Assembly: GCF_014646235.1 (NCBI RefSeq)
Contig: NZ_BMNB01000004.1
Location: 186,001-250,000 of the forward strand
DNA: 64,000 nucleotides
Reading direction: 5' to 3'
Source: Micromonospora sonchi
Lineage (GTDB): Bacteria > Actinomycetota > Actinomycetes > Mycobacteriales > Micromonosporaceae
Of the stretch, positions 1 to 8,244 are shown piece by piece (position 1 is the first letter of the stretch; the number at the start of each line of letters is the position of its first letter). The notes below the pieces were generated by a model, which was not told the DNA's origin, did no database searches, and worked only from the letters and a program-made list of their open reading frames with translations. Both the position numbers and the translations under genes were made by a program.

Positions 1-381
1 CCGTCGCACCCGGCCGCGCTGGCCCGCGCCGAGGAGGATCCGACGATCCCGGTGGAGTTGGCCGGCAGCACCCGGATGCTGCCCCGATCGGCGGTGCGCT
101 GGGTGGAGGCGCAGGGCGACTACGCCCGGCTGCACACCGCAGAAGGCTCACATCTGGTCCGGGTGTCCCTCGCGACGCTCGCCGAGCGGTGGGCCGACGC
201 GGGTTTCGTCCGGATCCACCGGTCGTACCTGGTGCAGCTCCGGCTGATCGCCGAGCTGAGACTGGTCAACTCCGGGTACGTGGTGGTGGTCGACGGCACC
301 GAGCTGCCGGTGAGCCGGCGGCACACCCGGGAGCTGAAGGACAAACTGGTCCGCGCCGCCAAGCAGACGTGGAGCCGCTGA
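1..381 (+). CDS. LytTR-family response regulator, C-terminal DNA-binding part (5' end cut off)
   Basis: The frame is open from the first base, so the gene starts outside the window and only its last 126 residues are visible. They form a LytTR DNA-binding domain: VRWVEAQGDYARLHT near the beginning, the FVRIHRSYLVQL segment in the middle and a closing LPVSRRHTRELK are typical. Family members usually carry an N-terminal receiver domain and work with a LytS-type sensor kinase. The gene points toward a DUF485/sodium:solute symporter pair that starts 835 bases downstream. LytTR two-component systems often sit beside such carboxylate symporters, so control of that pair is a reasonable inference. The receiver domain and kinase cannot be seen here. 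Confidence 0.85.
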   Translation, partial: PSHPAALARAEEDPTIPVELAGSTRMLPRSAVRWVEAQGDYARLHTAEGSHLVRVSLATLAERWADAGFVRIHRSYLVQLRLIAELRLVNSGYVVVVDGTELPVSRRHTRELKDKLVRAAKQTWSR

Positions 382-526
382 GGGTCCCAGCGGTCTAATC
401 ACCGCCCCGCGAGCAACCGCCGGGCAGCACGGTGACCCTCCGCATCCCGCGAGGTGGCGTCGTCGACAGCGCTGCCGCCAACCACTGCTCTTCGCAGGGA
501 TGCTTAACCCAGCACCGTCGCACAAG

Positions 527-692
527 ATGCCGCAACTCGTGATCCGAACACGAGATGCCGCAACTCGCGGCCTCAGCAGGCCCGAATACCCCGACATACC
601 GCGACCTGCGCCGCCCACCGGACGGGGCACCCCGACATACCGCAACTCGTGCCCACCCGATCGGCCCGAACACCGCGACATACCGCAACCCG
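527..692. repeat. Five-unit direct repeat with about 41-bp period
   Basis: A 13-base motif ATRCCGCAACYCG (one copy reads ATACCGCGACCTG) occurs at 527, 555, 596, 637 and 680, so the last four units are 41, 41 and 43 bases apart. The spacers also share short tracts such as CCCGAAYACC before the motif. The layout resembles an iteron array or a row of protein-binding sites on one face of the helix. There is no evidence in sequence for what binds. Confidence 0.7.
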
Positions 693-841
693 CGCCGCCG
701 GTCAGCGTGTACTCGACCCGCGGCGGGACCATCGGCCGCTCGGGAGACGAGATCTTGGACAGTTTCCGTTCGCGAGGGTTCGCAGAGTAATAACACGTAG
801 TTTTCCGGGTTTGCGGCCAGACACATCCCGAACAGGCGTCA

Positions 842-873
842 TGTCACCCTGACATATTCATGTCACTGTGACA
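842..873. promoter_or_regulatory. Two TGTCA-N3-TGACA inverted repeats, probable operator
   Basis: Two 13-base inverted repeats of the same format, TGTCACCCTGACA (842-854) and TGTCACTGTGACA (861-873), have centres 19 bases apart. They sit in a locally less GC-rich part of a long intergenic region. This looks like a tandem operator for a dimeric regulator. The regulator and the controlled gene are unknown; the nearest downstream gene starts at 1217. Confidence 0.55.
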
Positions 874-1136
874 TCAGCATCCTGACGACCACCGCTCCCC
901 GCACGCAGGCATCCCATCTCATGAAACGGCGATGCGCCAAGGCGAGAACGGCACGGTGAGGGAACAGCGCGGCGTCAATCCGGGCTGTCGCGGAGGCAGC
1001 GCGCGGCGCCAATCCGGGAGCTGTCCCGCAGGCATCGTGCTCGCCAGCTGACGGCAGCTGACGCGGGTGCAGGGTCACGGCCGAGGGCGGGAACCCGGCC
1101 GGTCCGGCCAGCGGCGCCGGGGCACCATCCACTGGG

Positions 1137-1176
1137 TTATCCACAGGCTCAGCGCGTTGTCCACAGGTTGTCCACA
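1137..1176 (+). promoter_or_regulatory. Cluster of three DnaA-box matches
   Basis: TTATCCACA (1137-1145), TTGTCCACA (1157-1165) and TTGTCCACA (1168-1176) all fit the actinobacterial DnaA-box consensus TT(G/A)TCCACA and all point the same way. They lie just upstream of the small membrane protein gene at 1217. Three perfect boxes within 40 bases are unlikely by chance at this base composition. No dnaA or dnaN is near, so this is not the usual oriC; DnaA titration or transcriptional control is possible. Confidence 0.65.
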
Positions 1177-1216
1177 GCCCCTTGACATTCCCGGCGGGCT
1201 GACGAGACTGCCGGGA

Positions 1217-1696
1217 ATGGTCGCCGAGGATCCCGTGCCGGCACCCCGCCGCCCCGAACCGTCCCGGGCGGCCGGCGAGCGGCACGTACCCGAGCCGACC
1301 CGAGCCGCTGCCGAGCAGCGACCCGGGTCGTCCGCGCGTACCCGGGTGGTGCTCGCCGAGGTGTCCCGGCCCAAGCACCGGGCCGGGGGCACCCGCACCG
1401 AGTTGACCCAGCAGACCCGGGTCGGCGAAGCCCTGATCCACGGCCTGGTCCGCGCCCAACTGGCCCTGGCCCTGCAACTGTCGGCGGTGGTCATGGTGGG
1501 GCTGGGTGGGCTGCCCTGGCTGTTCGCCGTCGCGCCCTCGGTCGGCCGGATGACGGTGCTCGGGGTCAACCTGCCGTGGCTGCTGCTCGGGGTGCTCTCC
1601 TTCCCGTTCCTGGTCGCGGTCGGCTGGACGTACGTGCGGTTGGCCGAACGCAACGAGCAGGACTTCACCGACCTGGTCCAGCGGCCGGAGCGCTGA
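1217..1696 (+). CDS. Small membrane protein paired with a symporter (DUF485-like)
   Basis: A 159-residue protein with a charged, proline-rich N-terminal half (about residues 1-70) and two hydrophobic segments (about 80-110 and 115-140), ending in a short cytoplasmic tail WTYVRLAERNEQDF. The tail and two-helix layout match DUF485 proteins, which are almost always encoded beside sodium:solute symporters of the acetate/pyruvate type. Its stop is one base from the symporter start, so the two are surely co-transcribed. ATG 1217 is chosen because the frame upstream runs through the DnaA-box cluster. The long polar N-terminus is unusual for the family. Confidence 0.65.
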   Translation: MVAEDPVPAPRRPEPSRAAGERHVPEPTRAAAEQRPGSSARTRVVLAEVSRPKHRAGGTRTELTQQTRVGEALIHGLVRAQLALALQLSAVVMVGLGGLPWLFAVAPSVGRMTVLGVNLPWLLLGVLSFPFLVAVGWTYVRLAERNEQDFTDLVQRPER

Positions 1697-1697
1697 G

Positions 1698-3338
1698 GTG
1701 GGCAACGACCTCGTCGTACCGGCGATCGTGGCGGTCACCCTCCTCACCCTCGGGATCGGTTTCTACGGGTTGCGGCTGGCCCGCACCACCTCCGACTTCC
1801 TGGTCGCCTCCCGGGTGGTCAGCCCCACCTGGAACGCCGCCGCGATCGGTGGCGAGTACCTGTCGGCGGCGAGCTTCCTCGGCGTCGCCGGGCTGATCCT
1901 CAAGTACGGCGTGGACGTGCTCTGGTACCCGGTCGGCTTCGCCGCCGGCTACCTGGCGCTGTTGCTCTTCGTGGCCGCGCCGCTGCGGCGCTCCGGCGCG
2001 TTCACCCTGCCCGACTTCTGCGAGCTGCGGCTGGGCTCCCGCCGGTTACGCACGCTGGCCACCGTCTTCGTCATCTTCATCGGCTGGCTCTACCTGGTGC
2101 CGCAGTTGCAGGGCGCCGGGCTGACGCTGGCCACCCTGGCCGGTTCGCCGTACCCGGTGGGCGCCCTGGTGGTGGCCGTGGTGGTCACCGCCAACGTCGC
2201 GCTGGGCGGGATGCGGGCGATCACCTTCGTGCAGGCGTTCCAGTACTGGCTGAAGCTGACTGCGCTCGCCGTACCCGCGATCTTCCTCGCCCTGCAGTGG
2301 CAGGCGGATGGGCGGCCGGCGGTCACCCCGCCCGAGGGGCCGACGTTCCGGACCGCGACCACCGTCGTGGTCGAGCACCGCGCGGTGCTCACCCTGCCCG
2401 ACGGGCAGTCCCGCGAGGTACGCCCCGGCGACGAGTTGACCTTCGCGGCGGGCCAGCCGGTGCCGGAGGTCTCCGGGGTGACCACCGGTGTCACCGACTG
2501 GCTGCTGCCCAGCACCGCCGGTGCCGACGACCGCGGGCTGTTCGCCACGTACTCGCTGATCCTGGCAACCTTCCTGGGCACCATGGGACTGCCGCACGTG
2601 CTCGTGCGCTTCTACACCAACCCGGACGGAGCGTCGGCCCGCCGGACCACGCTGGTGGTGCTGGCCCTGGTCGGCGTCTTCTACCTGCTGCCCACGATCT
2701 ACGGCGTGCTGGGCCGGATCTACACCCCGCAACTGCTGGTCAGCGGCCAGACCGACGCGGTGGTGGTGCTGCTGCCCGAGGCTGCGCTCGGCGCCGGGAC
2801 CACCGGGCGGCTGCTCGCCGCGCTGGTCGCCGCCGGGGCGTTCGCGGCCTTCCTGTCCACCGCGTCCGGTCTGCTCACCAGCGTCGCCGGGGTGATCTCC
2901 ACGGACGTGCTCAACCGCGGCTCGGTCCACGGCTTCCGGCTGGCCACCGTGATCGCCGGCGGGGTGCCGCTGATCCTCGCCCTGAACGTCGCCGGGCTGG
3001 ACGTGTCGCAGGTGGTCGGGCTGGCCTTCGCCGTCGCCGCCTCCAGCTTCTGTCCGTTGCTGGTGCTCGGCATCTGGTGGCGCGGGCTCACCGACGCGGG
3101 CGCGGCGGCCGGAATCCTCGTCGGCGGCGGTGCGGCGGTGATGGCGGTGCTGCTCACCGTGCTCGGCCCGCCGCTGACCGGCTGGCCGGCCACCCTCACC
3201 GCACAGCCGGCCGCCTGGACCGTGCCGCTGGCCTTCACGGTGATGGTGGCGGTCTCCCTGGCCACCCGCCGCCGCGCCCCCGCCGACGTCGGCCGCACCA
3301 TGCTCCGCCTCCACGCCCCCGACAGCCTCCGGCTGTAA
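1698..3338 (+). CDS. Sodium:solute symporter, cation/acetate type
   Basis: A 546-residue polytopic membrane protein of the SSS family, close to ActP/MctC-type monocarboxylate carriers. Seen features: an N-terminal helix, the AIGGEYLSAASFLGVAGL segment of TM1-2, repeated hydrophobic segments through the length, and GTMGLPHVLVRFYTNPD, a conserved stretch of acetate symporters. A polar loop of about 80 residues (roughly 200-280, rich in T, V, P and D) separates two helices, as in other actinobacterial members. The GTG start directly follows the stop of the DUF485-like gene. The substrate is probably a short carboxylate such as acetate, pyruvate or propionate, but cannot be fixed from sequence. 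Confidence 0.88.
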   Translation: MGNDLVVPAIVAVTLLTLGIGFYGLRLARTTSDFLVASRVVSPTWNAAAIGGEYLSAASFLGVAGLILKYGVDVLWYPVGFAAGYLALLLFVAAPLRRSGAFTLPDFCELRLGSRRLRTLATVFVIFIGWLYLVPQLQGAGLTLATLAGSPYPVGALVVAVVVTANVALGGMRAITFVQAFQYWLKLTALAVPAIFLALQWQADGRPAVTPPEGPTFRTATTVVVEHRAVLTLPDGQSREVRPGDELTFAAGQPVPEVSGVTTGVTDWLLPSTAGADDRGLFATYSLILATFLGTMGLPHVLVRFYTNPDGASARRTTLVVLALVGVFYLLPTIYGVLGRIYTPQLLVSGQTDAVVVLLPEAALGAGTTGRLLAALVAAGAFAAFLSTASGLLTSVAGVISTDVLNRGSVHGFRLATVIAGGVPLILALNVAGLDVSQVVGLAFAVAASSFCPLLVLGIWWRGLTDAGAAAGILVGGGAAVMAVLLTVLGPPLTGWPATLTAQPAAWTVPLAFTVMVAVSLATRRRAPADVGRTMLRLHAPDSLRL

Positions 3339-3408
3339 GGAACGCGTCCGACTGGAGAAGGACCCGAGGATCATTCTCTGGGCGGGCAGGACTCTGGCCG
3401 GAACCGGC

Positions 3409-3414
3409 TACCGT
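3409..3414 (+). promoter_or_regulatory. Leaderless-type -10 element for the ABC ATPase
   Basis: TACCGT is followed by 7 bases and then ATG 3422. No Shine-Dalgarno sequence is present, which supports a leaderless transcript and fixes the start. Confidence 0.5.
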
Positions 3415-3421
3415 CTGGTAC

Positions 3422-4186
3422 ATGACTGGTGAGCACCCTGCCCTGGCGCTGCGCGGCCTGGCCAAGAGCTTCGACGGCAAGATCGCCGTGGCCGGCGTGG
3501 ATCTGGACGTGCCGACCGGCTCGTTCTACGGGCTCCTCGGCCCGAACGGCGCGGGCAAGACCACCACCCTGTCGATGGCCGTCGGGCTGCTGCGGCCGGA
3601 CGCCGGCGGCGCCTGGGTGCTCGGGCGTGACGTGTGGACCGACCCGGTCGGCGCCAAACAACTGCTCGGCGTCATGCCGGACGGGGTACGGCTGTTCGAC
3701 CGGCTCAGCGGCGGCGAGCTGCTGGCGTACCACGGTCTGCTGCGCGGCATGGACCCGGCGGTGGTCGACCAGCGGGCGGCGGAGCTGCTCGACGTGCTCG
3801 CCCTCGCCGACGCCGGCCGCACCCTGGTCGTCGACTACTCGGCCGGCATGAAGAAGAAGATCGGCCTGGCCTGCGCGCTGCTGCACGGACCCCGGCTGCT
3901 GGTGCTGGACGAGCCCTTCGAGGCGGTCGACCCGGTCTCGGCGGCGCTGATCCGGGACATCCTCCAGCGGTACGTCGCCGGGGGCGGGACGGTGGTCTTC
4001 TCCAGTCACGTCATGGAGGTGGTGCAGCGGCTCTGCTCGCACGTGGCGATCCTCGCCGAGGGCACCATCAAGCGGGTCGGCACGCTGGAGCAGGTACGCG
4101 GCGAACGCTCCCTGGAGGAGGTCTTCGTCGAGGTGGTCGGCGGGCGTACGGCCACCGGTGAGGAGCTGGCATGGCTGTCCCGCTGA
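3422..4186 (+). CDS. ABC transporter ATP-binding protein
   Basis: A 254-residue ABC ATPase. Walker A is GPNGAGKT at residues 40-47, the signature is the variant YSAGMKKKIGLA, Walker B is LLVLDEPFEAVDP, and the switch histidine is in FSSHVMEVV. The order and length fit the ABC-2 export subfamily. The next gene, a large permease, overlaps it by 16 bases, so the pair forms one exporter. The frame is open far upstream, but ATG 3422 is preferred because MTGEHPALALRGLAKSF is a normal N-terminus and a leaderless -10 lies 7 bases ahead. The cargo is unknown. Confidence 0.88.
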   Translation: MTGEHPALALRGLAKSFDGKIAVAGVDLDVPTGSFYGLLGPNGAGKTTTLSMAVGLLRPDAGGAWVLGRDVWTDPVGAKQLLGVMPDGVRLFDRLSGGELLAYHGLLRGMDPAVVDQRAAELLDVLALADAGRTLVVDYSAGMKKKIGLACALLHGPRLLVLDEPFEAVDPVSAALIRDILQRYVAGGGTVVFSSHVMEVVQRLCSHVAILAEGTIKRVGTLEQVRGERSLEEVFVEVVGGRTATGEELAWLSR

Positions 4187-5862
4187 ACGCCCCGACGGAT
4201 CAGGTCCGGCGGGTGTCGGCGCGGCACTTCGTCCGGCTCAAGCTGCGGGTGATGGGCAACAACTTCCGTGGCCAGGGCTGGCGCGTGGCGCTCTTCCTGA
4301 TCGGGTCGTTGTTCGGGCTCTGGTTCGCGGCCAGCGCCTTCTTCGGCCTGGCGGCACCCGGCCTGACCGGCAACGACCGGTACGCGATGCTGGTCGCCGC
4401 GTTCGCCGGCGGGCTGACGGTGCTCGGCTGGCTGCTGCTGCCCCTGGTCTTCTTCGGCGTCGACGAGACACTCGACCCGGCCCGCTTCGCGCTGCTGCCG
4501 CTGCCCCGGCGCACCCTGGTCACCGGGCTGTTCGCGGCGGCGCTGGTGAGCGTACCCACGATCGCCGTGCTGGTGGCGCTCTCCGGCCTGGTCGTCACGG
4601 CCGGTGTCTTCGGCGGCTGGTTCGCCGCCGCCGTCGCGGCGCTCGGAGTGGTTTGCGGCGTGCTGCTCTGCGTGGCCGCGGCCCGGGCGGTGACCAGCGC
4701 CTTCGCCACCATGCTGCGGTCCCGGCGGGTACGCGACCTGGCCGCCGTGCTGCTCGCGGTGGCCGCCGCGCTGCTCGGGCCGTTGCAGATCGCCGGTCTG
4801 GCCGCGTTCCAGGACGTCGACTGGGACCGGCTGGCCGGGGTGGCGACCGTGATCGGTTGGACGCCGTTCGGCGCACCGTGGACGGCCGGCATCGACGTGG
4901 CCCAGGGCCGGGCCTGGGCCGCACCCCTGAAACTCCTGATCACCCTGGCGACGATCGCCGCGCTGCTGGCCTGGTGGTCGCGTTCCCTGGAGTCGGCGAT
5001 GGTGGGCGCGGCGAGTTCCGGCCCGGCCAAGGCCAGTCCGGCGGCGACCGGCGGTGTGGTGGCCCAGCTCTTCCCTCGGGCAGCCAGTTGGCTGAAGCGG
5101 GACCGGTTCGGCGTGCTGGTCGCGCGGGAGGCCCGCTACTGGTGGCGGGATGCCCGACGACGGGCGAACCTGATCACCATCGCGGTGGTCGGCCTCTTCG
5201 TGCCGGTGATGGTCAACTTCGGCGGGCAGGGCTTCACGGTCGGCAACGAACAGGGCTTCAGCCTCGCCGGTGACACGTCGCCGCTGCTGGTCAGCCTCTC
5301 CATGCTCTTCGTCGGCCTGCTCGCCGCGGTGACCCTGGCCAACCAGTTCGGTTTCGACGGCAGCGCGTACGCCGCGAACGTGGTGGCCGGGGTGCCCGGC
5401 CGGCTTGAGCTGCGGGCCCGGATGACCGCCTTCTCGCTGTACGTGCTGCCCATGCTGGCGGTGGTCGCCGTGGTGATCGCGTTGGTGCTCGGCGAGCCGG
5501 CCTGGATCGGGTTCATGGCGGGCACGCTGGTCGGCACCTACGGCGCGGGGTTGGCGGTCAACTCGTTCGTGTCGGTGCTCGGCGCCTACTCGCTGCCGGA
5601 GACGAGCAACCCGTTCGCGATGAACAGCGGCGCCGGGATGGTCAAGAGCCTGCTGACGCTGCTGGCCATGGTCGCCACCGGCGCGATCGCCGTACCGATG
5701 GTGGTCGCCGCCGCGCTGCTCGGCGACGCCTGGCTCTGGCTGGGTCTGCCGCTGGGGCTGGCGTACGGCGTCGGCGCGGCGCTGCTCGGCGCACACCTGG
5801 CCGGTGACGTGCTGGACCGCCGCCTACCCGAGCTGCTGGCGATGGTCACTCCACGCCGCTGA
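4171..5862 (+). CDS. ABC transporter permease, large multi-pass protein
   Basis: A 563-residue membrane protein with about ten to twelve hydrophobic segments in two blocks, separated near residues 290-320 by a polar loop holding LFPRAASWLKRDRFGVLVAREARYWWRDARRR. The ATG lies inside the end of the ATPase gene, which indicates translational coupling. The architecture matches actinobacterial ABC-2-like permeases of about 550 residues that function as one chain with the preceding ATPase. A short cytoplasmic N-terminus precedes the first helix. The exported substrate is unknown; the surrounding genes give no clue. Confidence 0.8.
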   Translation: MAVPLNAPTDQVRRVSARHFVRLKLRVMGNNFRGQGWRVALFLIGSLFGLWFAASAFFGLAAPGLTGNDRYAMLVAAFAGGLTVLGWLLLPLVFFGVDETLDPARFALLPLPRRTLVTGLFAAALVSVPTIAVLVALSGLVVTAGVFGGWFAAAVAALGVVCGVLLCVAAARAVTSAFATMLRSRRVRDLAAVLLAVAAALLGPLQIAGLAAFQDVDWDRLAGVATVIGWTPFGAPWTAGIDVAQGRAWAAPLKLLITLATIAALLAWWSRSLESAMVGAASSGPAKASPAATGGVVAQLFPRAASWLKRDRFGVLVAREARYWWRDARRRANLITIAVVGLFVPVMVNFGGQGFTVGNEQGFSLAGDTSPLLVSLSMLFVGLLAAVTLANQFGFDGSAYAANVVAGVPGRLELRARMTAFSLYVLPMLAVVAVVIALVLGEPAWIGFMAGTLVGTYGAGLAVNSFVSVLGAYSLPETSNPFAMNSGAGMVKSLLTLLAMVATGAIAVPMVVAAALLGDAWLWLGLPLGLAYGVGAALLGAHLAGDVLDRRLPELLAMVTPRR

Positions 5863-5972
5863 TCCCCGGCACCCTCGTCGCACCGCCTTCGCGGGCGGCG
5901 AGTGGTGTTGTGGGCAGTTGCTATCGTCCGCCGAAACGCCGATGATCTCGGCAGCTCGGGAGGGGAGAGACG

Positions 5973-7100
5973 ATGGGTCTGATGGACAAACTCCGGGGTG
6001 AGTTCGTCGACATCGTGGAGTGGCTGGACGACAGTCGGGACACCATCGTCTGGCGCTTCCCCCGCTACCAGAACGAGATCAAGATGGGTGCCCAGCTCGT
6101 CGTCCGGGAGTCCCAGACGGCGGTGTTCGTCAACGAGGGGCAGATCGCCGACGCCTTCCCGCCCGGCACGTACACGCTGGAGACCCGCAACCTGCCCATC
6201 CTGTCCACCCTCAAGGGCTGGAAGTACGGCTTCAACTCGCCGTTCAAGGCCGAGGTCTACTTCGTCAACACCCGGCAGTTCACCGACATGAAGTGGGGCA
6301 CCCAGAACCCGGTGATCCTGCGGGACGCCGAGTTCGGCGTGGTCCGGCTGCGGGCGTTCGGCGCGTACGCGGCGCGGGTGGTGGACGCGCAGAAACTTCT
6401 GCGGGAGCTGGTCGGCACTGATCCGCAGTTCCGCACCGAGGAGGTGCAGGAATACCTGCGCCAGGTCATCGTGGGACGCCTCGGCGGCGCGCTGGCCACG
6501 GCAGGCGTGCCGCTGCTGGACCTGGCCGCGCACCAGGACGCGATCGGCCGGCGGCTGGCCGGCGTGCTGACCGAGGAGGTGGCCGACCTCGGCATCGCGA
6601 TCCCCAAGTTCGTCATCGAGAACATCTCCGTGCCGCCCGAGGTGGAGCGGGCGCTGGACAAGCGGACCGAAATGGGTGCGGTCGGGGACCTCGACCGGTT
6701 CACCAGGTACCAGGCGGCCACTGCGCTGGAGGAGGCGGCGAAGAACCCGGGCGGCGAGGCGGGCGCCGGCGTCGGGCTGGGCATGGGCATGGCCATGGGA
6801 CAGCAGATGGCCCGGGCCATGTCGGGCGATGCGGGAACGCCACCGGCACCGGCCCCCGCGCCACCGGTCGGCACCGAGCCGCCGCCGCTGCCCAACCAGA
6901 CGCAGTGGTACATCGGAGTCGCCGGGCAGCGGCAGGGCCCGTTCGACCTCGCCGGGCTGGCCGGGCAGGCGGACGCGGGCACGCTGGGCCCGGACACGCT
7001 GATCTGGCGGGCCGGCATGGCGCAGTGGCAGCCGGCCGGGCAGGTACCGGAACTCGCGTCGGTGCTGGCCAGCGTGCCACCACCGCTGCCGCCGCAGTGA
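5973..7100 (+). CDS. SPFH-domain protein with C-terminal GYF_2 domain (YdjI-like)
   Basis: A 375-residue protein. Residues 1 to about 240 form a YdjI-type SPFH (virion core-like) domain: MGLMDKLRGEFVDIVEW, RFPRYQNEIKMGAQLVVRE, PGTYTLETRNLPIL and FVIENISVPPEVERALDKR are characteristic. A glycine/methionine-rich linker and proline-rich stretch (about 265-310) lead to a GYF_2 domain (WYIGVAGQRQGPFDLAGLAG, then TLIWRAGMAQW). A strong GGAGGGGAGAG ribosome-binding site precedes ATG 5973. In Bacillus the homologue helps place membrane-stress proteins YdjG/YdjH. Here it is followed 25 bases later by a zinc-ribbon membrane protein like YdjG, so a two-gene membrane-associated unit is likely. Confidence 0.85.
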   Translation: MGLMDKLRGEFVDIVEWLDDSRDTIVWRFPRYQNEIKMGAQLVVRESQTAVFVNEGQIADAFPPGTYTLETRNLPILSTLKGWKYGFNSPFKAEVYFVNTRQFTDMKWGTQNPVILRDAEFGVVRLRAFGAYAARVVDAQKLLRELVGTDPQFRTEEVQEYLRQVIVGRLGGALATAGVPLLDLAAHQDAIGRRLAGVLTEEVADLGIAIPKFVIENISVPPEVERALDKRTEMGAVGDLDRFTRYQAATALEEAAKNPGGEAGAGVGLGMGMAMGQQMARAMSGDAGTPPAPAPAPPVGTEPPPLPNQTQWYIGVAGQRQGPFDLAGLAGQADAGTLGPDTLIWRAGMAQWQPAGQVPELASVLASVPPPLPPQ

Positions 7101-7125
7101 TCACGAGGGCAGGAGGGGAACCGAG

Positions 7126-8217
7126 ATGAGCGACACGACCGTCTCTCCGCCGTCGTACCAGTGCGGAGGTTGTGGTGCCCGGGTGGAGCATGCGCCGGGC
7201 ACGACGGCGCTGAGCTGCCCGTACTGCGGGCACCGGCAGGAGATCGCCGGTGCTGGCCGCCAGGTGCGCGAGCACGCGTACGCCGAGCTGGCCCGGCTCC
7301 CGCGCAAGCCGGCGGCCGAGATCGGCGCGCATGCCTTCGTCTGCCCGGGCTGCGGCGCCCACACCGAGAGCGACGCCCTCGCCCAGCGCTGCCAGTTCTG
7401 CGCCACGCCCCTGGTGGCGGAGACGACGACGGGCGAGCTGATCGTGCCGGAGGCGGTGCTGCCGTTCGCGGTGGATCGGTCGGGCGTGCGTACCGCCCTG
7501 GGTAAGTGGTGCCGCAGCCGCTGGTTCGCGCCGAGCAGTCTGAAGAAGGTCAGCGAGGCGGAGACGCTCAAGGGCACCTACCTGCCGCATTGGACGTTCG
7601 ACGCGCGGACCGTCTCGGACTACCGCGGCCAGCGCGGCGAGCACTACTACGTCACCGAGACGTACACGGTGACCGTCGACGGCAAGCAGGAGACGCGCAC
7701 CCGGCAGGTGCGGCACACCCGCTGGCACTCGGCGAGCGGCACCGTCCGCCGGGACTTCGACGACGTGCTGGTGCCCGCCACGACACACCTGCCGGAGAAG
7801 CAACTGGACCAGCTGACCCCGTGGCCGCTGGCCGAGGCGGTCGCATACCACCGGGACTACCTGGCCGGGTACCACGCGCTGCGGTACGACACCGAGCCCG
7901 AGACGGGACTGACCACGGCGAAGGCCCGGATGGCGCCGGTCATCGAGCGGGACTGCCGGTCGGACATCGGCGGCGACGAGCAGCAGGTCACCTCGGTGGA
8001 CACCAGCTACTCGGATGTCACGTACAAGCTGCTCCTGCTGCCGGTGTGGATCGCCGCGTACCTGCACGCGGGCCGGTCGTACCAGGTCCTGGTCAACGCC
8101 CGGACCGGCGAGGTCATCGGCGAGCGTCCGTACAGCACCGCCAAGATCATGGCAGCCGTGCTGACCGCGCTGGCGGTGGTCGCCGCGTTCGTGCTGGTGT
8201 ACCTGCTGAGTCGGTAG
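7126..8217 (+). CDS. Zinc-ribbon membrane protein (YdjG-like)
   Basis: A 363-residue protein with two N-terminal zinc ribbons: CGGCGARV with CPYCGHRQ (residues about 10-40), and CPGCGAHT with CQFCATPL (about 73-95). A long soluble region contains FAVDRSGVRTALGKWCRSRWFAPSSL and YLPHWTFDARTVSDYRGQRG, and ends in a single membrane helix (AVLTALAVVAAFVLVYLL) at the extreme C-terminus, so the protein is tail-anchored. The first ribbon would be called TFIIB-type by domain tools. It is in one operon with the SPFH protein, 25 bases apart. A membrane-stress role is inferred from the Bacillus YdjGHI system only. Confidence 0.8.
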   Translation: MSDTTVSPPSYQCGGCGARVEHAPGTTALSCPYCGHRQEIAGAGRQVREHAYAELARLPRKPAAEIGAHAFVCPGCGAHTESDALAQRCQFCATPLVAETTTGELIVPEAVLPFAVDRSGVRTALGKWCRSRWFAPSSLKKVSEAETLKGTYLPHWTFDARTVSDYRGQRGEHYYVTETYTVTVDGKQETRTRQVRHTRWHSASGTVRRDFDDVLVPATTHLPEKQLDQLTPWPLAEAVAYHRDYLAGYHALRYDTEPETGLTTAKARMAPVIERDCRSDIGGDEQQVTSVDTSYSDVTYKLLLLPVWIAAYLHAGRSYQVLVNARTGEVIGERPYSTAKIMAAVLTALAVVAAFVLVYLLSR

Positions 8218-8220
8218 GGG

Positions 8221-8242
8221 TGGCCCGCCGGTGGGCGGGCCA
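8221..8242 (+). terminator. Hairpin after the zinc-ribbon gene
   Basis: TGGCCCGCC (8221-8229) and GGCGGGCCA (8234-8242) form a perfect 9-bp stem with a 4-base loop, 4 bases after the stop codon. There is no U-run, which is common for terminators in GC-rich actinomycetes. Confidence 0.55.
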
Positions 8243-8244
8243 CA

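Larger units (their letters stand above)
382..1216. other. 835-base intergenic region with repeats and DnaA boxes
   Basis: No convincing gene is seen on either strand between the LytTR gene and the first DUF485 protein. Open frames here have shadow-type composition and lack ribosome-binding sites. The region holds a five-unit direct repeat (527-692), a less GC-rich stretch near 780-870, two identical-format inverted repeats (842-873) and three DnaA-box matches (1137-1176). These are listed separately. Confidence 0.7.

Noticed and set aside
527..692. CRISPR array
   Set aside because: The repeats are only 13 bases, differ from each other, and the spacers share sequence; no cas genes.
1137..1176. 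oriC
   Set aside because: Only three boxes, no dnaA or dnaN nearby and no AT-rich unwinding region; kept as a DnaA-box cluster only.
863..1747. Long minus-strand open frame of 294 codons
   Set aside because: It is rich in Gln, His, Arg and Gly, lies antisense to the DUF485-like gene, and has no ribosome site. GC-rich codon bias in the real gene keeps the opposite frame open.
2046..3374. 442-codon frame antisense to the first symporter
   Set aside because: Same low-complexity composition; the plus-strand symporter has clear family motifs.
4006..5796. 596-codon frame antisense to the ABC permease
   Set aside because: Shadow of a GC-rich gene; no motifs and no start signals.
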